This document shows positions 45,915 through 57,341 of a stretch of 64,000 nt of DNA, one piece after another. The notes beneath the pieces were generated by a model, which saw only the letters and a list, made by a program, of their open reading frames with translations, was not told the origin of the DNA and did no database searches. The first letter of the stretch is position 1; each line of letters begins with the position of its first letter. Origin of the DNA: Tritrichomonas musculus (taxonomy: Eukaryota; Parabasalia; Tritrichomonadida; Tritrichomonadidae). The stretch covers positions 6,014,001 through 6,078,000 of the forward strand of contig JAPFFF010000008.1 in assembly GCA_039105265.1 (NCBI GenBank), read 5' to 3'. Both the position numbers and the translations under genes were made by a program.

Positions 45915-47558
45915 TTATTGATGTTCAAGTGAAAGTGTGACTGTTGGTCTATCGCAAACTTCAGCTGGGCCGAAGTATTGAATTGGTCCTGGGTAGATAT
46001 AGCATGTGTTGTTAGCCCATTCATCACGGTGAGCAGCGAAGTATTTGAATGGTGCACCATTAAGTTCAACAAGTGCTTTTTGGATAACTGGTTTCATTTC
46101 ACCATGTCTCTTTTCCATGTTCATCATTGATGTGATTGGGATACCTCCTGCAACCCATTCAGTTGATGGTTTGGTTAAGTTGTTAACGATTGACATGTAG
46201 CCAGTCTTTCCATTAGCAATAAGGAGGGAAGCATTGACACCAAGGCTATAGCAATAGTCTGCATCGAAGTTTGATGGAGCTGCGCAACGGCCTTCATAAC
46301 CGAAGAAGTGGTATTGTGTAGCGAATTTGCCATTGTATTTGCCTTCCTTCTTAAGTTCAGCAAGACGGCGGCCAACAAGTTCTCCAAGAAGTTTTTCTGT
46401 TTCGATAAGGGAAACTTGAACGTTTCCGTGTGGATCACGATCGAGTGTGAGTTGGCGAGCAACACCTGTTGGAAGAGATGCATAGATCTTTGAGTTTGCT
46501 GCAGAAAGATGTTCAGTGATGTATTTGATTTGATCATTTTGTGGGATCTTGGCATATTCTTCACCGTGAGCAGCGAGGAAATCGTTCAATTCAGCAATAA
46601 GGGCACGGAATGCTGGGATGAATTCGATAAGACCTTCTGGAATGATAACAACACCGAAGTTATGTCCTGCATTTCCACGTTTGGCAACAATGTCTGCGAT
46701 GTAGTTGACAACATCGTCGAGGGATTGGTTCTTATGTTCAATTTCTTCTGAAATAAGAGCAATGTTTGGATGAGTTTGGAGAGCGCATTCGAGACCGATG
46801 TGTGTAGCTGAACGTCCCATAACTTTGATGAAGTGCCAGTATTTCTGTGCAGAGTTGCAGTCACGTTCGATGTTTCCGATAACTTCACTATAAACTTTGC
46901 AAGCTGTATCAAAACCGAATGAAGTTTCAATAGCTGAGTTCTTAAGATCGCCATCGATTGTCTTTGGGCATCCAATGACTTGAACGCCAGCATTGATCTT
47001 CTTGTAGTATTCAGCAAGAACAGCAGCGTTTGTGTTTGAGTCGTCACCACCGATGATAACAATAGCCTTGATGTTTAATTTACGGATGATTTCAAGTCCC
47101 TTGTCAAATTGTTCTTGTTTTTCAAGCTTTGTACGGCCTGAACCAATGATATCGAAACCACCGGTGTTACGATACTCGTCAATGATGTTAGCTGTAAGCT
47201 CAACATACTTGTGATCTACAAGACCACCTGGGCCGAGAAGGAATCCATAAAGGCGGGAGTCTTTGTTAAATGATTTGATTCCATCGAAAAGACCGCAGAT
47301 GACGTTGTGTCCACCTGGTGCTTGACCTCCAGAGAGGATAACACCAACGTTGAAAGCTGGGAGTTGTTGGCGTTGTCCTTCAGCTTGGAATGTAAGAACT
47401 GGGATTCCATATGTTTGTGGGAAAAGTTTCTTGATTTCTTCTTGGTCAGCAACAGATTGTGTTGGAGCACCTTCGACAACTTTAACACCACCTTGGATGC
47501 CAGGTGGGAGCTTTGGCTTGTAGGATGCACGAGCTTTTTGGAGAGCGCTTACACTCAT
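45915..47558 (-). CDS. PFP: Pyrophosphate-dependent 6-phosphofructokinase (PFP)
   Basis: 547 aa glycolytic enzyme that phosphorylates fructose 6-phosphate with pyrophosphate instead of ATP, cytosolic. Signatures: GVILSGGQAPGGHNVICG (phosphate-binding loop), IIGGDDSNTNAA with the GGDD pair that marks PPi use, CPKTIDGDLKN (catalytic TIDGD; the Lys favours PPi), and MGRSATHIGLECAL (MGR substrate loop). The long PFP subtype (about 550 aa) is usual for trichomonads, which depend on PPi glycolysis. The gene has less biased base composition than its neighbours, as expected for high expression. A clear Inr lies just upstream. Confidence 0.97.
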   Translation of the reverse strand: MSVSALQKARASYKPKLPPGIQGGVKVVEGAPTQSVADQEEIKKLFPQTYGIPVLTFQAEGQRQQLPAFNVGVILSGGQAPGGHNVICGLFDGIKSFNKDSRLYGFLLGPGGLVDHKYVELTANIIDEYRNTGGFDIIGSGRTKLEKQEQFDKGLEIIRKLNIKAIVIIGGDDSNTNAAVLAEYYKKINAGVQVIGCPKTIDGDLKNSAIETSFGFDTACKVYSEVIGNIERDCNSAQKYWHFIKVMGRSATHIGLECALQTHPNIALISEEIEHKNQSLDDVVNYIADIVAKRGNAGHNFGVVIIPEGLIEFIPAFRALIAELNDFLAAHGEEYAKIPQNDQIKYITEHLSAANSKIYASLPTGVARQLTLDRDPHGNVQVSLIETEKLLGELVGRRLAELKKEGKYNGKFATQYHFFGYEGRCAAPSNFDADYCYSLGVNASLLIANGKTGYMSIVNNLTKPSTEWVAGGIPITSMMNMEKRHGEMKPVIQKALVELNGAPFKYFAAHRDEWANNTCYIYPGPIQYFGPAEVCDRPTVTLSLEHQ

Positions 47559-49010
47559 GTTTAAAAAGTGAAATCAATCATGCTGATTCAACTTTTTCTA
47601 CATAATATGAACATGTAACGTAATTCAATTTTAAGAAAAGGTTAATAAGTGATCATTTAACTTTTTTGAAGTTTTTTTAAAAATTTTCAAAAAACTAACA
47701 TTGTTTTTTTATTATCAACAGTATCATTTTGTTAAAAAAATTATATGATATAGCTGCAAGATCGAAAAAGTTTCATCTTAAAATTTTTCAATGATTGATT
47801 CGAACATTTTCAGTTATATTCAATTTTCAATTAAATTCAATTTTTCTATTAAAAATTAAAATATTATTTTCATAATTATCCTTAATTTTAGTTATTAAAA
47901 ATGAATAATTTCATGATTAATGATATAAAATTTGTAAATTATTAGTTTATTTATAAAAGAAATGTGTTTACCTTAAAATATTGAGAACAAATCTTTGGGA
48001 GAAAAATGCTTACAAACTAGGTCAATTTAAAAATGTGTTTATCCTGATTTTTATTAGTTTTTTATATTTATTTAATCATTAATATTTCTTTTATGTTAAA
48101 TATTTAATGTATATATATATAATTTCATTTTTAATTTCAGTTAATTATTGCTATTTTCCCAAAATAAAATTTTCTTTGATGATTCATTTGAATTCAATTT
48201 TTTTCAATTGTTAAAAAGTAAATTTTATGAAAAAGTTCTAAAGGTATGATAAAGTCGGATTCAAAATATTTGGGAAAAAATTCAATTTTTTTCAATGTTT
48301 CTCAGAAAAAAAATCATTCAGCTCAGGACAAATTGACCTAAAAGATTTTTAAATATGACCTTATCGTTTTCAAAAAGTTAGTTATAAAAAAGTTCTAAAG
48401 ATATAAGCATAAGATATTTATCTGATTTTGTATAAAACTCAGCCTTACTGGCTTTGTTTCAAATTATTTCAACATTGGATTATGCTATAAAAGATGAAAT
48501 TAAAAACCAATTAAATGTTTTGATAGTATCAAATTGATAACCAAATTTTAATATTATTGGCTCATTGAATCTCATGCCGCTGTTTTATATGTCAACAACA
48601 ATTAGATTTGATCATTTCATTTTTTATTTTAATTTTCCATATCTCAATTTATAGCAATACCATTTATTTATTCGAGAAAAAAGAAGAAAAATCGATTTTC
48701 TTTTTTTAATGAACATAGGAATTTATAAATCTAACAAATTTTATAAAAATAACAAATCTATAAGCAAATGTTCAGTACATCAAAATATATCATTTGATTT
48801 GTGCATTGAAAAAAATGCATTAATATCTTATGATTAAATAGAAAAAAATGCAATAACAATATATTTTTTATGCTTGATATTATCTTTTTGCATAGTTTAT
48901 TTTCAGAAAAAGTTGTATATAATTAACTTTTTCTTAAGGCTACGTCAAATCCAACTGCTAAAAATTTACCTTATTAATTAGGAAATGTTTAATTTTTTGA
49001 CTTATTTCAT
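47559..49010. other. AT-rich intergenic spacer with two flanking promoters
   Basis: 1.45 kb between divergent genes (PFP and the 108-aa gene). It has AAAAAGTT/AACTTTTT words near both ends (47590-47598, 48906-48914, 48925-48933). No gene or repeat is supported in the middle. Confidence 0.5.
47563..47571 (-). promoter_or_regulatory. Initiator TCACTTTTT before PFP
   Basis: On the minus strand TCACTTTTT ends 4 nt before the AUG at 47558. A GAAAAAGTTG word lies further upstream (47589-47598). Both fit trichomonad promoter architecture; use is inferred. Confidence 0.6.
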
Positions 49011-49337
49011 ATGTCTCAAAACTCAAAAGACAAAAAACCAAAGTCGCTACAAGATAAATATGAATCAGATTTTGTCCGAAGTAAGTTAGCAGGCTTTGAG
49101 CCTAAAAATTCATTGGCTTGGTCGAAGCTCACATCAAGATTTGGTCCAAAACTCAATCAAAACAAACTTCTCAGTCTTGCTGAAGTTGTTTCAAATCATC
49201 TCAACATTGAGTTATACCGCGAGTATAAAAGACGAAAAGAAATGCTTATTAAATGGTTTGATGAAAATATAGATATCGTTTGGCCATTCATTGAATCTCA
49301 TGTTACTATTTTAGATGTTAATAACAATAAGATTTAA
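49011..49337 (+). CDS. Small protein of unknown function, 108 aa
   Basis: ATG at 49011 directly follows a TCAT word (49007-49010), with paired GAAAAAGTT and AACTTTTTC words about 80-105 nt upstream. The N-terminus is basic (KDKKPKSLQDKYES). The rest is helical and amphipathic (SLAEVVSNHLNIELYREYKR, then EMLIKWFDENIDIVWPFI). The core might be a small helical domain of a transcription or cytoskeletal factor. No family is recognised. Confidence 0.65.
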   Translation: MSQNSKDKKPKSLQDKYESDFVRSKLAGFEPKNSLAWSKLTSRFGPKLNQNKLLSLAEVVSNHLNIELYREYKRRKEMLIKWFDENIDIVWPFIESHVTILDVNNNKI

Positions 49338-49619
49338 TCATTCTTTTTTTTGTTTTGATTTTTTTACCTTGATATACGCTTATTCGGAAAAACATAAAAA
49401 ATACTTGATTTCTTATTTTTAATGAACATAAATAAATAAATAAATTAAATTAACTCATGTTCAGAATTTAAATCTTTGTAAAAAAAAGCATTTCATGATA
49501 GAATGGATTATAAATACAAACAAAAGTTAAAAATTTAAAAGCAAATAAGAATTATAGAGATATTTAATGAAAAATATTGTATATATAAAGTAATAACTTA
49601 AACTTATAAGAAAAAAAAA

Positions 49620-50507
49620 CTACAGATCAAAATGATTTCTATGATGATGATGATGATGATCATGACGATTCGGTGGTGGGAAATGATGATGAGCGTCATT
49701 GCCTTCTTTCTTTCCATGCTTCCTTTCATAATCTCTTACGTAATTCTCAAGGTAAGCAAGTTGAGCATCAAATCCTCCTGGAATGTTAACCTTTTTCTTT
49801 GGTTTTGACTTCCAAATCAAAATAATCAAAATAGAAATTGTAAGAACTATAAATACAAAAATCAATGGATGATCAGTAATTCTAAGTAAGTTTCTTTTCC
49901 AAAAAGAATTTTTGATTTCATTCTCTCTCATCTCTGCTGCTTCATTCAAAAGCTTAATTGTTTGTTCGATTTTAGCTTCTTCATCTTTTTTACGAGCTTC
50001 TCTTAATTTCCTCATGAGTTCTTGTGGATCTTCTGGTGGAGGCTTTTCTGGAGCTTCCATTGCTTCATGGAACTTCTTGAAAAGTTCCATATAACTATGT
50101 GACTTTGTAGCTATTGAAATAAAATCAGTATCATCGTAATCATCTTCTGCAAATTCATCTTTTGTGCTTCCATATCCCTTCTGAGTTTGAAGAAATTCAA
50201 GAAAGTCTTTTTGTACGTTTCTAAACAAGAGGGATTTGTTGTAATCAAGTCTATCTTGATAAATATCACTGATTGAACCAAGAGAGAAAATGGCCCAATG
50301 GATTTCAACATTTGCACCTGGATTCATGGCTATGATTTTCTCAAGTGATTCGCATACAAGCAAATATTTTTCAATTGCTTTATCAAAATCTTTTTTGGCT
50401 TGAAGAACCTGAGCCATTCGAAATGTGTTTTCAACTGATGTTGAACTAGGGGTATTAGTGAACTTATTTTCAAATGGAACAACATATTGATCGTCGTCGT
50501 CAGACAT
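49620..50507 (-). CDS. Tail-region membrane-anchored TPR-like protein with His-rich C-terminus, 295 aa
   Basis: Residues 28-115 look like TPR helices (RMAQVLQAKKDFDKAIEKYL, then ISDIYQDRLDYNKSLL). A charged helix (about 170-205) leads to one membrane segment (PLIFVFIVLTISILIILIW, about 215-233) with no N-terminal signal, so the TPR part probably faces the cytosol. The C-terminal 60 residues include KKKVNIPGGFDAQLAYLENY and a His/Pro run (HDHHHHHHRNHF) that could bind metal. TPR plus late membrane helix resembles organelle import or tethering receptors. No exact family was found. The poly-His run comes from a gatgat microsatellite. Confidence 0.72.
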   Translation of the reverse strand: MSDDDDQYVVPFENKFTNTPSSTSVENTFRMAQVLQAKKDFDKAIEKYLLVCESLEKIIAMNPGANVEIHWAIFSLGSISDIYQDRLDYNKSLLFRNVQKDFLEFLQTQKGYGSTKDEFAEDDYDDTDFISIATKSHSYMELFKKFHEAMEAPEKPPPEDPQELMRKLREARKKDEEAKIEQTIKLLNEAAEMRENEIKNSFWKRNLLRITDHPLIFVFIVLTISILIILIWKSKPKKKVNIPGGFDAQLAYLENYVRDYERKHGKKEGNDAHHHFPPPNRHDHHHHHHRNHFDL

Positions 50508-50969
50508 TACGTGAAAGAATTTTAATTTGAAATAAGTTCGTTTTAAAATACCAAAAGAACTGTAAAGTATTTAACATTTTCTGTAGTTATTAAAAATATA
50601 TCTTTTTAATAATTGAATTTCTTTCATACCTGTTGTTTTTTTAATTTATATTTTGAATAAATTGTAATAGAATTAAATTATAAACAAAAAATAATTATTA
50701 AAAAAAGGATTTTTTTGATATTAATCAGGAAAATTTCAAATTAAATAAATATTTTGGAAAAGTGGCATTCAATTATTATTTGTTTGAATATTCATATTTC
50801 TGAATAATATTTTTTTGGAAAGAAAATTCAAGTTGATTTTAAAAATATTTTGATCCATATTTTAAAATTTTTTCATAATTTTAATGTATCAAAATTAAAT
50901 AATGAAGCTTGGCCAAATATATTATCAAAAATTCGTCTGGGAAATAAAGGAAGAAGAGAAAATCAAAAT
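50508..50969. other. Divergent AT-rich spacer
   Basis: 462 nt between divergent genes. The frame of the downstream LRR gene is open through about 50850-50969 but has no AUG there; two ATGs (50884, 50902) are in another frame and stop at once. TTCATAATTTT near 50872 could be an Inr. Nothing else seen. Confidence 0.4.
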
Positions 50970-53096
50970 ATGTCTGAAACTGATACAAATGAAATAGATC
51001 AGATGATTGACGTAGAGGATAAATGGATGTGGGGAACAGTTACTTTTAATTTTATTAAAGAACACGTTACAAATAATATTGTTAGTCTTAATCTAGCATC
51101 TAATCATATCACGCTTGAATCAGCTAAGATTCTAGCCGATCATATCAAAAGTCCAACTAATCTCAAATATCTCAATATTTCAGAAACGCGATTAACGCAA
51201 AGAGCCACAGATCTCATATTTGCATCAATTGGTGAATCTTCATTATTAGAATTTTATGCTGACAACAACGTTTTTCCAGAACTTCAATGTAAAATCTTAG
51301 CAGATTCCCTTATAAAAAATCCTCCCCTCCAAGTTTTAAGTCTTTGTGCATGTGATGTTCCATGTGAAGGAGGAGTCGCAATTGCAGAAGCGCTTCCATC
51401 AAATAAAAATTTATTACACCTTCGACTTGAATCAAATTCTCTTTACGAAACTGCCGCTTTTAAGTTTGGCGAAACATTGCCAGAAAGTTCACTTATTTCA
51501 TTAAATATTGCAGATAACGAGATTTGGAGCGATGGAATGAATTCGATTTTAAAATGTCTGAAATCGACGAAAATTGAAAGCCTTGATATAAGTTATAATA
51601 TATTTGATGTAAATACATTTTGTACTGAGATGAATAAAACAAATATCAAAGAATTAGCAGTCAGTGGTTGCAAAATCAACGAGCAGCTTTTTCCTTCTTT
51701 TCTCGCTAAAATTCCAAGTCTTCATCTAAACAAATTAATTATCGATGGATTTAATTTTCAAATTTTACCAATTTCTTGGCAACGTATGAGGGATTCTCTT
51801 TGGGGAACGAGAACATATTTCGACGATCTCCTCCTCGCACTACAGCAAAGTCCTGATTTATGTGACTTAAGGGTTGGATTTTTAGAAATGGAACAAATTT
51901 TTGGTATTAAAGGACTTCTTGAAGATCAGCCGCCACGTACTATGATTATTTCTATGCATGATTTTGGCCATACTGATAACTGTTGGATAGTTCATTTACC
52001 AGAATTGAAATTTGAAGCGCCAATATCCACTTTTCGATGGAATGGAACAATAACTAATGATAATTGTCGATTAATTGGTGAAATTATAAAAAACACTGTT
52101 GTAGTGACCTCATCAATTGATGAGCAAAGTACAACGGAAGATAAATCATCAACCAAAAAAGAAAATGATAAAAATAAATCAAAAGGAAAAAAATTAAAAA
52201 CACATCACAGAAAAAATGAAAAAAGTGACGATTTTGATGTTGATGAAGAAAATTTAAATAATGAAGAGGAAGAAGATGAATTAAAAGAAGATGAATATAA
52301 TGCAGAAGAAGAAGATAATAATAGCAAAGAAAGTAAAGAAAGCGATAATCAAAATGATGATTTAACGAGCCAATTTGAAAACAATTTAATTCATTTTGGC
52401 CTAATAGATACAATAAATTTACATGATATGAAACTAGAAGATGATACTTTTGGCAATCTTCTCGAAAGTCTTCAAGGATTCAATCTTAATCTCCTCGATT
52501 GTAGTGATAACAACCTTGGCGACGCTTCCCTTGAAGCAATTCGTAACTTTTTGAGAAATACAACAATAGAAGAGCTTGATTTCAGCGGAAATGCATCCAG
52601 TGACCTCGGATGTGAAACATTTGTACGAAAAATGATGGAAGATGGAATTACTTTTCCTTCAAGGCTTAATTTATGCTTCAAGTCAACTGATCTGAATCAA
52701 ACATCAGAACACAGTACACCTGTTCGTGTAGCAGAATTAATCAAATCAAATGCCAAAATAGAAAGTTTATATATTGGTGGACCAGTTACAGCAGTTGATG
52801 CTCTTTGTATCGTAGATGCAATTCCTTATAATTCTCATATCGTTGAGTTGGAATTTCAAAGTGACCATATAAAGAATTATATGAGTCCTGATCCTGAAAT
52901 CAACCAAGATGTACAACAATCTTTCTTATATCTCGTGTCAATCCTTCATTCTGCTTTGACAGATAAGAAATCACTCTGCAAGTTGAAGAGTTTTATCTTC
53001 CCAATGCTAACTGAGGTATACATTTATGATAAGGCAATTTGTGAGAAATGGCAGGAAATTGAGAAGAAATTGCAGGAAAACGAGAAAGGGAAATAA
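50970..53096 (+). CDS. Leucine-rich-repeat protein (RNH1/NLR-like repeats) with acidic insert, 708 aa
   Basis: First in-frame AUG at 50970 (MSETDTNEIDQM). Residues about 20-260 are ribonuclease-inhibitor-type LRRs (IVSLNLASNHITLESAKIL, then LLHLRLESNSLYETAAFKFG, then SLISLNIADNEIWSDGM). The middle (about 385-480) is a Lys-rich then Asp/Glu-rich disordered insert (NNEEEEDELKEDEYNAEEED). LRRs resume (INLHDMKLEDDTFGNLLES, then LLDCSDNNLGDASLEAIRN). The C-terminal 20 residues are Lys/Glu-rich. Such LRR proteins are scaffolds, often RanGAP-like or axonemal. No signal or membrane helix is present, so it is probably cytosolic. Confidence 0.82.
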   Translation: MSETDTNEIDQMIDVEDKWMWGTVTFNFIKEHVTNNIVSLNLASNHITLESAKILADHIKSPTNLKYLNISETRLTQRATDLIFASIGESSLLEFYADNNVFPELQCKILADSLIKNPPLQVLSLCACDVPCEGGVAIAEALPSNKNLLHLRLESNSLYETAAFKFGETLPESSLISLNIADNEIWSDGMNSILKCLKSTKIESLDISYNIFDVNTFCTEMNKTNIKELAVSGCKINEQLFPSFLAKIPSLHLNKLIIDGFNFQILPISWQRMRDSLWGTRTYFDDLLLALQQSPDLCDLRVGFLEMEQIFGIKGLLEDQPPRTMIISMHDFGHTDNCWIVHLPELKFEAPISTFRWNGTITNDNCRLIGEIIKNTVVVTSSIDEQSTTEDKSSTKKENDKNKSKGKKLKTHHRKNEKSDDFDVDEENLNNEEEEDELKEDEYNAEEEDNNSKESKESDNQNDDLTSQFENNLIHFGLIDTINLHDMKLEDDTFGNLLESLQGFNLNLLDCSDNNLGDASLEAIRNFLRNTTIEELDFSGNASSDLGCETFVRKMMEDGITFPSRLNLCFKSTDLNQTSEHSTPVRVAELIKSNAKIESLYIGGPVTAVDALCIVDAIPYNSHIVELEFQSDHIKNYMSPDPEINQDVQQSFLYLVSILHSALTDKKSLCKLKSFIFPMLTEVYIYDKAICEKWQEIEKKLQENEKGK

Positions 53097-53226
53097 TCAG
53101 CAAATATCTTTTTATTATTATTATTATTAGTTTATAGATATTGAATCGAAAATTTTAATTGTTTTTTATTTCATATTACATATAAAATATTATTTTTAAT
53201 TTTGTCATAAAAATATATTATCTCTT

Positions 53227-53257
<31 letters not shown>

Positions 53258-53573
53258 CCATCTCCATTCATTTCGAAAAATTTTATTGAATGACATTAAT
53301 AAGAGATTTTTAATTTAAATAAATGTTGGGTTTCATTTAATTAGCTTGTAAATCTTGAAAAAAATCTTTGATTAATGCAACTTTTTCTGATTATTTGTGC
53401 AAATAAGTATTGAAATATTCAAAGATATATTTTAATGAAAGGTGTAAATTTCTAATTAATTTTATGACATATATTTTATAATATATATTTTGTTAAGTGA
53501 AGAGTTTTATATATTGAAAAATCTTATTTAAATATTCTTAAACAACACTTCGTATTCCAATATTCATTCATCA
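53097..53573. other. Spacer with microsatellites
   Basis: 477 nt; holds a short TTA run (about 53112-53130) and a long poly-T tract (about 53231-53257). No gene is supported. Confidence 0.6.
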
Positions 53574-56500
53574 ATGATAAATAAAAGGAATAAATCACAA
53601 ATTCAATCAAAAAAATCAGATTTATTCAAAGAAACCTCCGATTTCAAACAAGCCACTGAAATTTTATTCAATAATGAAGCAATTGGTTTTTACCGGTATC
53701 TTTTTGAGTTCATTAATTCAGCCACAAAGAAAAAAGTTCAAAAAACGGTTTTTCTTTTATTTTAAATGAAAATGACAAAACCGCTAAATTATACAGCATC
53801 AAAGAAAAAGAAGACAACGATTCAATTTTAATTCCAAGTACGATAAATCATGAATCAAAAGAGTTTTCAATTACCACTTTTTCAGACAGTTTGTTCAGCA
53901 ATTTGAAAAACGAAAAATCAATCAAATTCGATGAAAATTCAATGATATAAAAAAGTTAGATGTTAGTACTGCTTGCTTTGGTTTAGAAGAAATTTCAATA
54001 ACAGAAAATATGTGTGAATTTGATGGTCACTGGTGTAATGCAACAGGAAATTTGACAAAGGTGAAAATTTCACCTAAAAATAAAAATTTGGTTTTTTGTG
54101 AGGATAAACCCCTCATTGGTAAATCAGACATAAAAAGTGACGTTTTTGACATTCTCTACTTTGAGCGTCGTGACATCGAAGAAGTCATAATTCCACCATT
54201 TATCAGAATTATTTCGCCTTATGCATTCAATTTTGGTCAGAAGCTCACAAAAATTGAATTTCCAGGAGATTCAAAGCTTCAAATAATTGGCGAAAGTGCA
54301 TTTTCTTATTATTCAATAACATCAATATTGATACCGAAAAGTGTCACAACGATATCTTCATATGCGTTTTACAATTGTCCTTTAACCGATTTGACTTTTT
54401 CAGAATGTTCACAACTTGAATTGATTGACAATAATGCAGTCAGTTCTTCTTCATTGAAATCGATTTTAATTCCTTCTAGTGTGAAAAGAATCGGTGAAGC
54501 TTCTTTTTGCCTATGTGAAATGCTCGATGATGTGAAATTTTCTGAAAATTCGTAATTGAAAACCATCGGCAAAGAGGCATTCAGTCTTATCCGATTGTAA
54601 AATATCGAAATAACACGAAGTGTAGTTTTTATTGGTGATTTTTGTTTAATGAATGAAATGATTTTATTCAAAAACTCTGAATTGTTGTTTATTGGAGATA
54701 GGGCATTTTATCAATCATTTATTAAAAAAAATTGCAATACCGAGAAATGTTCTTGTGAGAGGAAAAGAATGTTTTTTAAGTTGTTCAAACATTCAAAAAG
54801 TTGAATTTGAAGGAAATTCAAATCTAAGAAATATCGACGATAATGCTTTCAGCAATTGTTTATTCGAAAAAATTTCCATTCCATTGAATGTGGCTCGAAT
54901 TGGTGGTAGTGCTTTTTCATATTGTAATAACCTAGGAAAAGTGGAATTTGAAAAGAATTCAAAATTGAGAATAATTGAAAAATTGACGTTTACACAAACG
55001 CAAATGGAAGAAATTCGTTTGATTGTTGTAAAAAGCTTAAATGTGTAAAGTTTGATAAAAATTTGGAAATAGAAGTAATTGAGAATGCTGCGTTAAACAG
55101 ATAAAAGAAAATGTGTTTTCAAAATGTAAAAATTTAAAGAATTTTGATTTGTCAATTGATTTGAAAATTCATTCAATTCGGCCTCTGTTTGAAACGTCAT
55201 CAATTACATGCATATCCTTACCTGATAGTTTAACTGAATTTGATGAAAAATGGTGAATGAATACACCTAATTCGGTTGAGGTGAAAATTTCACCTAACAA
55301 TAAAAATGTCATTTATTATGAAGAGAAATCTCTCATTGGAAAATCGAATTTAAAAAGTGAAAATACATTCGATATCCTTTATTTCGTACGTCGTGATATC
55401 GAAGAAGCTATCGTTCCATCGTTTATCAGAATTATTTCATCATATTTATTCAATTCATGTGATAGTCTTCAAAAAGTTGACTTTTTGAATGATTCACAAC
55501 TTTCAAAAAATCGGTAATTGTGCTTTTTTTGACATAAAAATTGAAAAAAATAGAATTCCTAAGCATGTCACTGAAATAGGACGAGTTATTGCGATCAATT
55601 AAAAGAGATTGAATTCGCAGAAAATTCAGAATTGAGAATAATCAAAGATAACTCGTTCTGTTGCACCGCATTAACTAGAATCGTGATTCCATCGAGCGTT
55701 GTTGAGATCCAAAAAAGCGCTTTTTCTTTTTGTTTTGAATTGAAAGAAGTTGAATTTGAAAAAAATTCTGAAATTAAATCTTTAGGTGATGAACTTTTTG
55801 AAAGCTCAACATTCAATGTTATTTCATTTCAAGATAATCTCGCTGAACTTAACGAAAGAATGCTGGTTGCGGCAGGAGAATTGGTTGAGATTAAAATCCC
55901 GCCAAAAAAAAAAAAAAAAAAAAAAATTGTTTTCTATGAAGTCAAATATCTCATTGGAATATCCGATAAAAAAAGTGACATATATGATGTTCTTCACTTT
56001 GCACGCCGTGATATTGAAGAAGTCACAATTCCACCATTTATTAGAATTATTTCACCTTTTGCATTCAATGGCTGTCAAAATCTAACAAAAGTTGATTTTT
56101 CAGATGATTCGAAACTCCAAGTAATATGTCATTATGCATTCAGTGATACTCCTTTGGAATCAATATGCATCCCAAAGAGAGTTGTTGAAAAAAGGAGTAA
56201 CGTCTTTGAAAACTCTCCTTCACAAAAAGTGAAATTTGAATCAAACCGAAATGCGTTCTATAATTCGGAAATCAACCAAATTATGATTCCTTCTAAAGAA
56301 TCGGTAAAAAGTCGGTAACGCTGGAAATAAGTAGATAACGGTGAAATGATACATTGAATTTTTACAAATTGAAATAAAAAATATAACCATTTTTCTTGCA
56401 TGCTAAAAAAAAGAACTTTGTAATCCACTTAATTTTAAAATTTTAAGAGCTTCATTTCACCGTTATCCACTTATTTCCAGCGTTACCCACTTTTTACCGA

Positions 56501-56590
56501 ATCTTTAATGTGACAAAAATTTTGTTGCTTTCAATTACTTTGTCTTTTTGAAAAGAATTCAAAATTGTAATAAATCGATTCGTTCGAAAG
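53574..56590 (+). pseudogene. BspA-like leucine-rich-repeat surface protein gene, broken
   Basis: A host gene of the large trichomonad BspA-like (TpLRR) family, now in several frames: the main open pieces are 53574-53765, 54010-54555, 54692-55048, 55257-55517 and 55632-56318. At least three frame changes and several stops separate them. The start (MINKRNKSQIQSKKSDLF) follows a TATTCATTCATC Inr-like word. TpLRR units recur (e.g. VEFEKNSKLRIIEKLTF, then IPSSVKRIGEASF). A longer module containing KSDIYDVLHFARRDIEEV appears three times (near 54060, 55280 and 55880), a sign of internal duplication. The gene is further cut by a MITE at 56296; a short LRR-like piece may continue after it. A poly-A run (about 55905-55925) lies in the last piece. 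Confidence 0.85.
56296..56505. mobile_element. 210-bp MITE with 54-bp terminal inverted repeats
   Basis: Left arm 56296-56349 begins AAGAATCGGTAAAAAGTCGG; right arm 56452-56505 is its reverse complement with three mismatches. TA flanks both ends (56294-56295 and 56506-56507). It sits in the BspA-like pseudogene and donates the last codons and stop of its final frame. No coding capacity. Confidence 0.88.
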
Positions 56591-57341
56591 CCGATAAGTG
56601 GGTGCGTAGGGCCTGTCCCGGAGCACCCCTTATAGACTCTACTAATAATTTTAATGTAGTTAGTTATGATGTAAAGGACATAACCTCGAAAGTAGAGGTG
56701 TTAAATGCAGAAAAAGGAGAGACTAAAAGATTTACTAAACATTTACAAGAAGACATAGACCATGTTAGAATCGTATCAAATGTAGCCGTAGCATTTGGAG
56801 TTATAGGAGCAGCAGGTAGTATAGCTAATGTTGGTCTTACATTGTTTCGAACTCGGTTTGCATTTACAAAGGCTGGTGTAGATGCTACTATTGAAGATGT
56901 ATCACAAGGTGAAGAGGGTTTATATCATCTAGGTGATGGAAGCAACCTACCTCCATTAAAAATAGGAAAGTAAACTACAACTGATTTAACACCTGTTATT
57001 ATTTGGTGTGATGCAGAAAACGTAGAAGTTGAAAATACTGATGACACTGAAGACCCTTCAACAACTATAACTACATATCGAGATGCAATTGATTTAGGCA
57101 ACCACTTCAGGGAATCATTAAAACCTGCATTTAGGCTATTAGCTGATAAAATATATTAGATTAATTAGGAAGTAGAAAAAAACAACTGTATTGATAAGAA
57201 TGATTTAGTTAGAGATGATACTTTTGAAATAGTTGATATTTTTTTATTAATTTTTTTTTCATAAATAGTTCATGTTGACATGAGGGCAAGGCTGCCAAGA
57301 GTTAGCCGAAGCTCTACGGAAACCGACTAGTATATACTACT
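56591..57341 (+). mobile_element. Fragment of an older Maverick (right end), broken
   Basis: Contains a piece of a surface/fibre-like gene related to the 866-aa protein of the intact element (shared VSYDV ... VTQHLE/TKHLQ-type heptads, and AFGVIGAAGSIANVGLTLF against AFGVAGTAGSIGSIGMQLF). It ends in a terminal-repeat tip ...CGGAAACCGACTAGTATATA (tip complete at 57341). It is a remnant of a related but distinct Maverick subfamily (CTAGT rather than CTCGT in the tip), heavily shortened and with several breaks, clearly older than the element at 10.8-36.4 kb. Confidence 0.8.
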
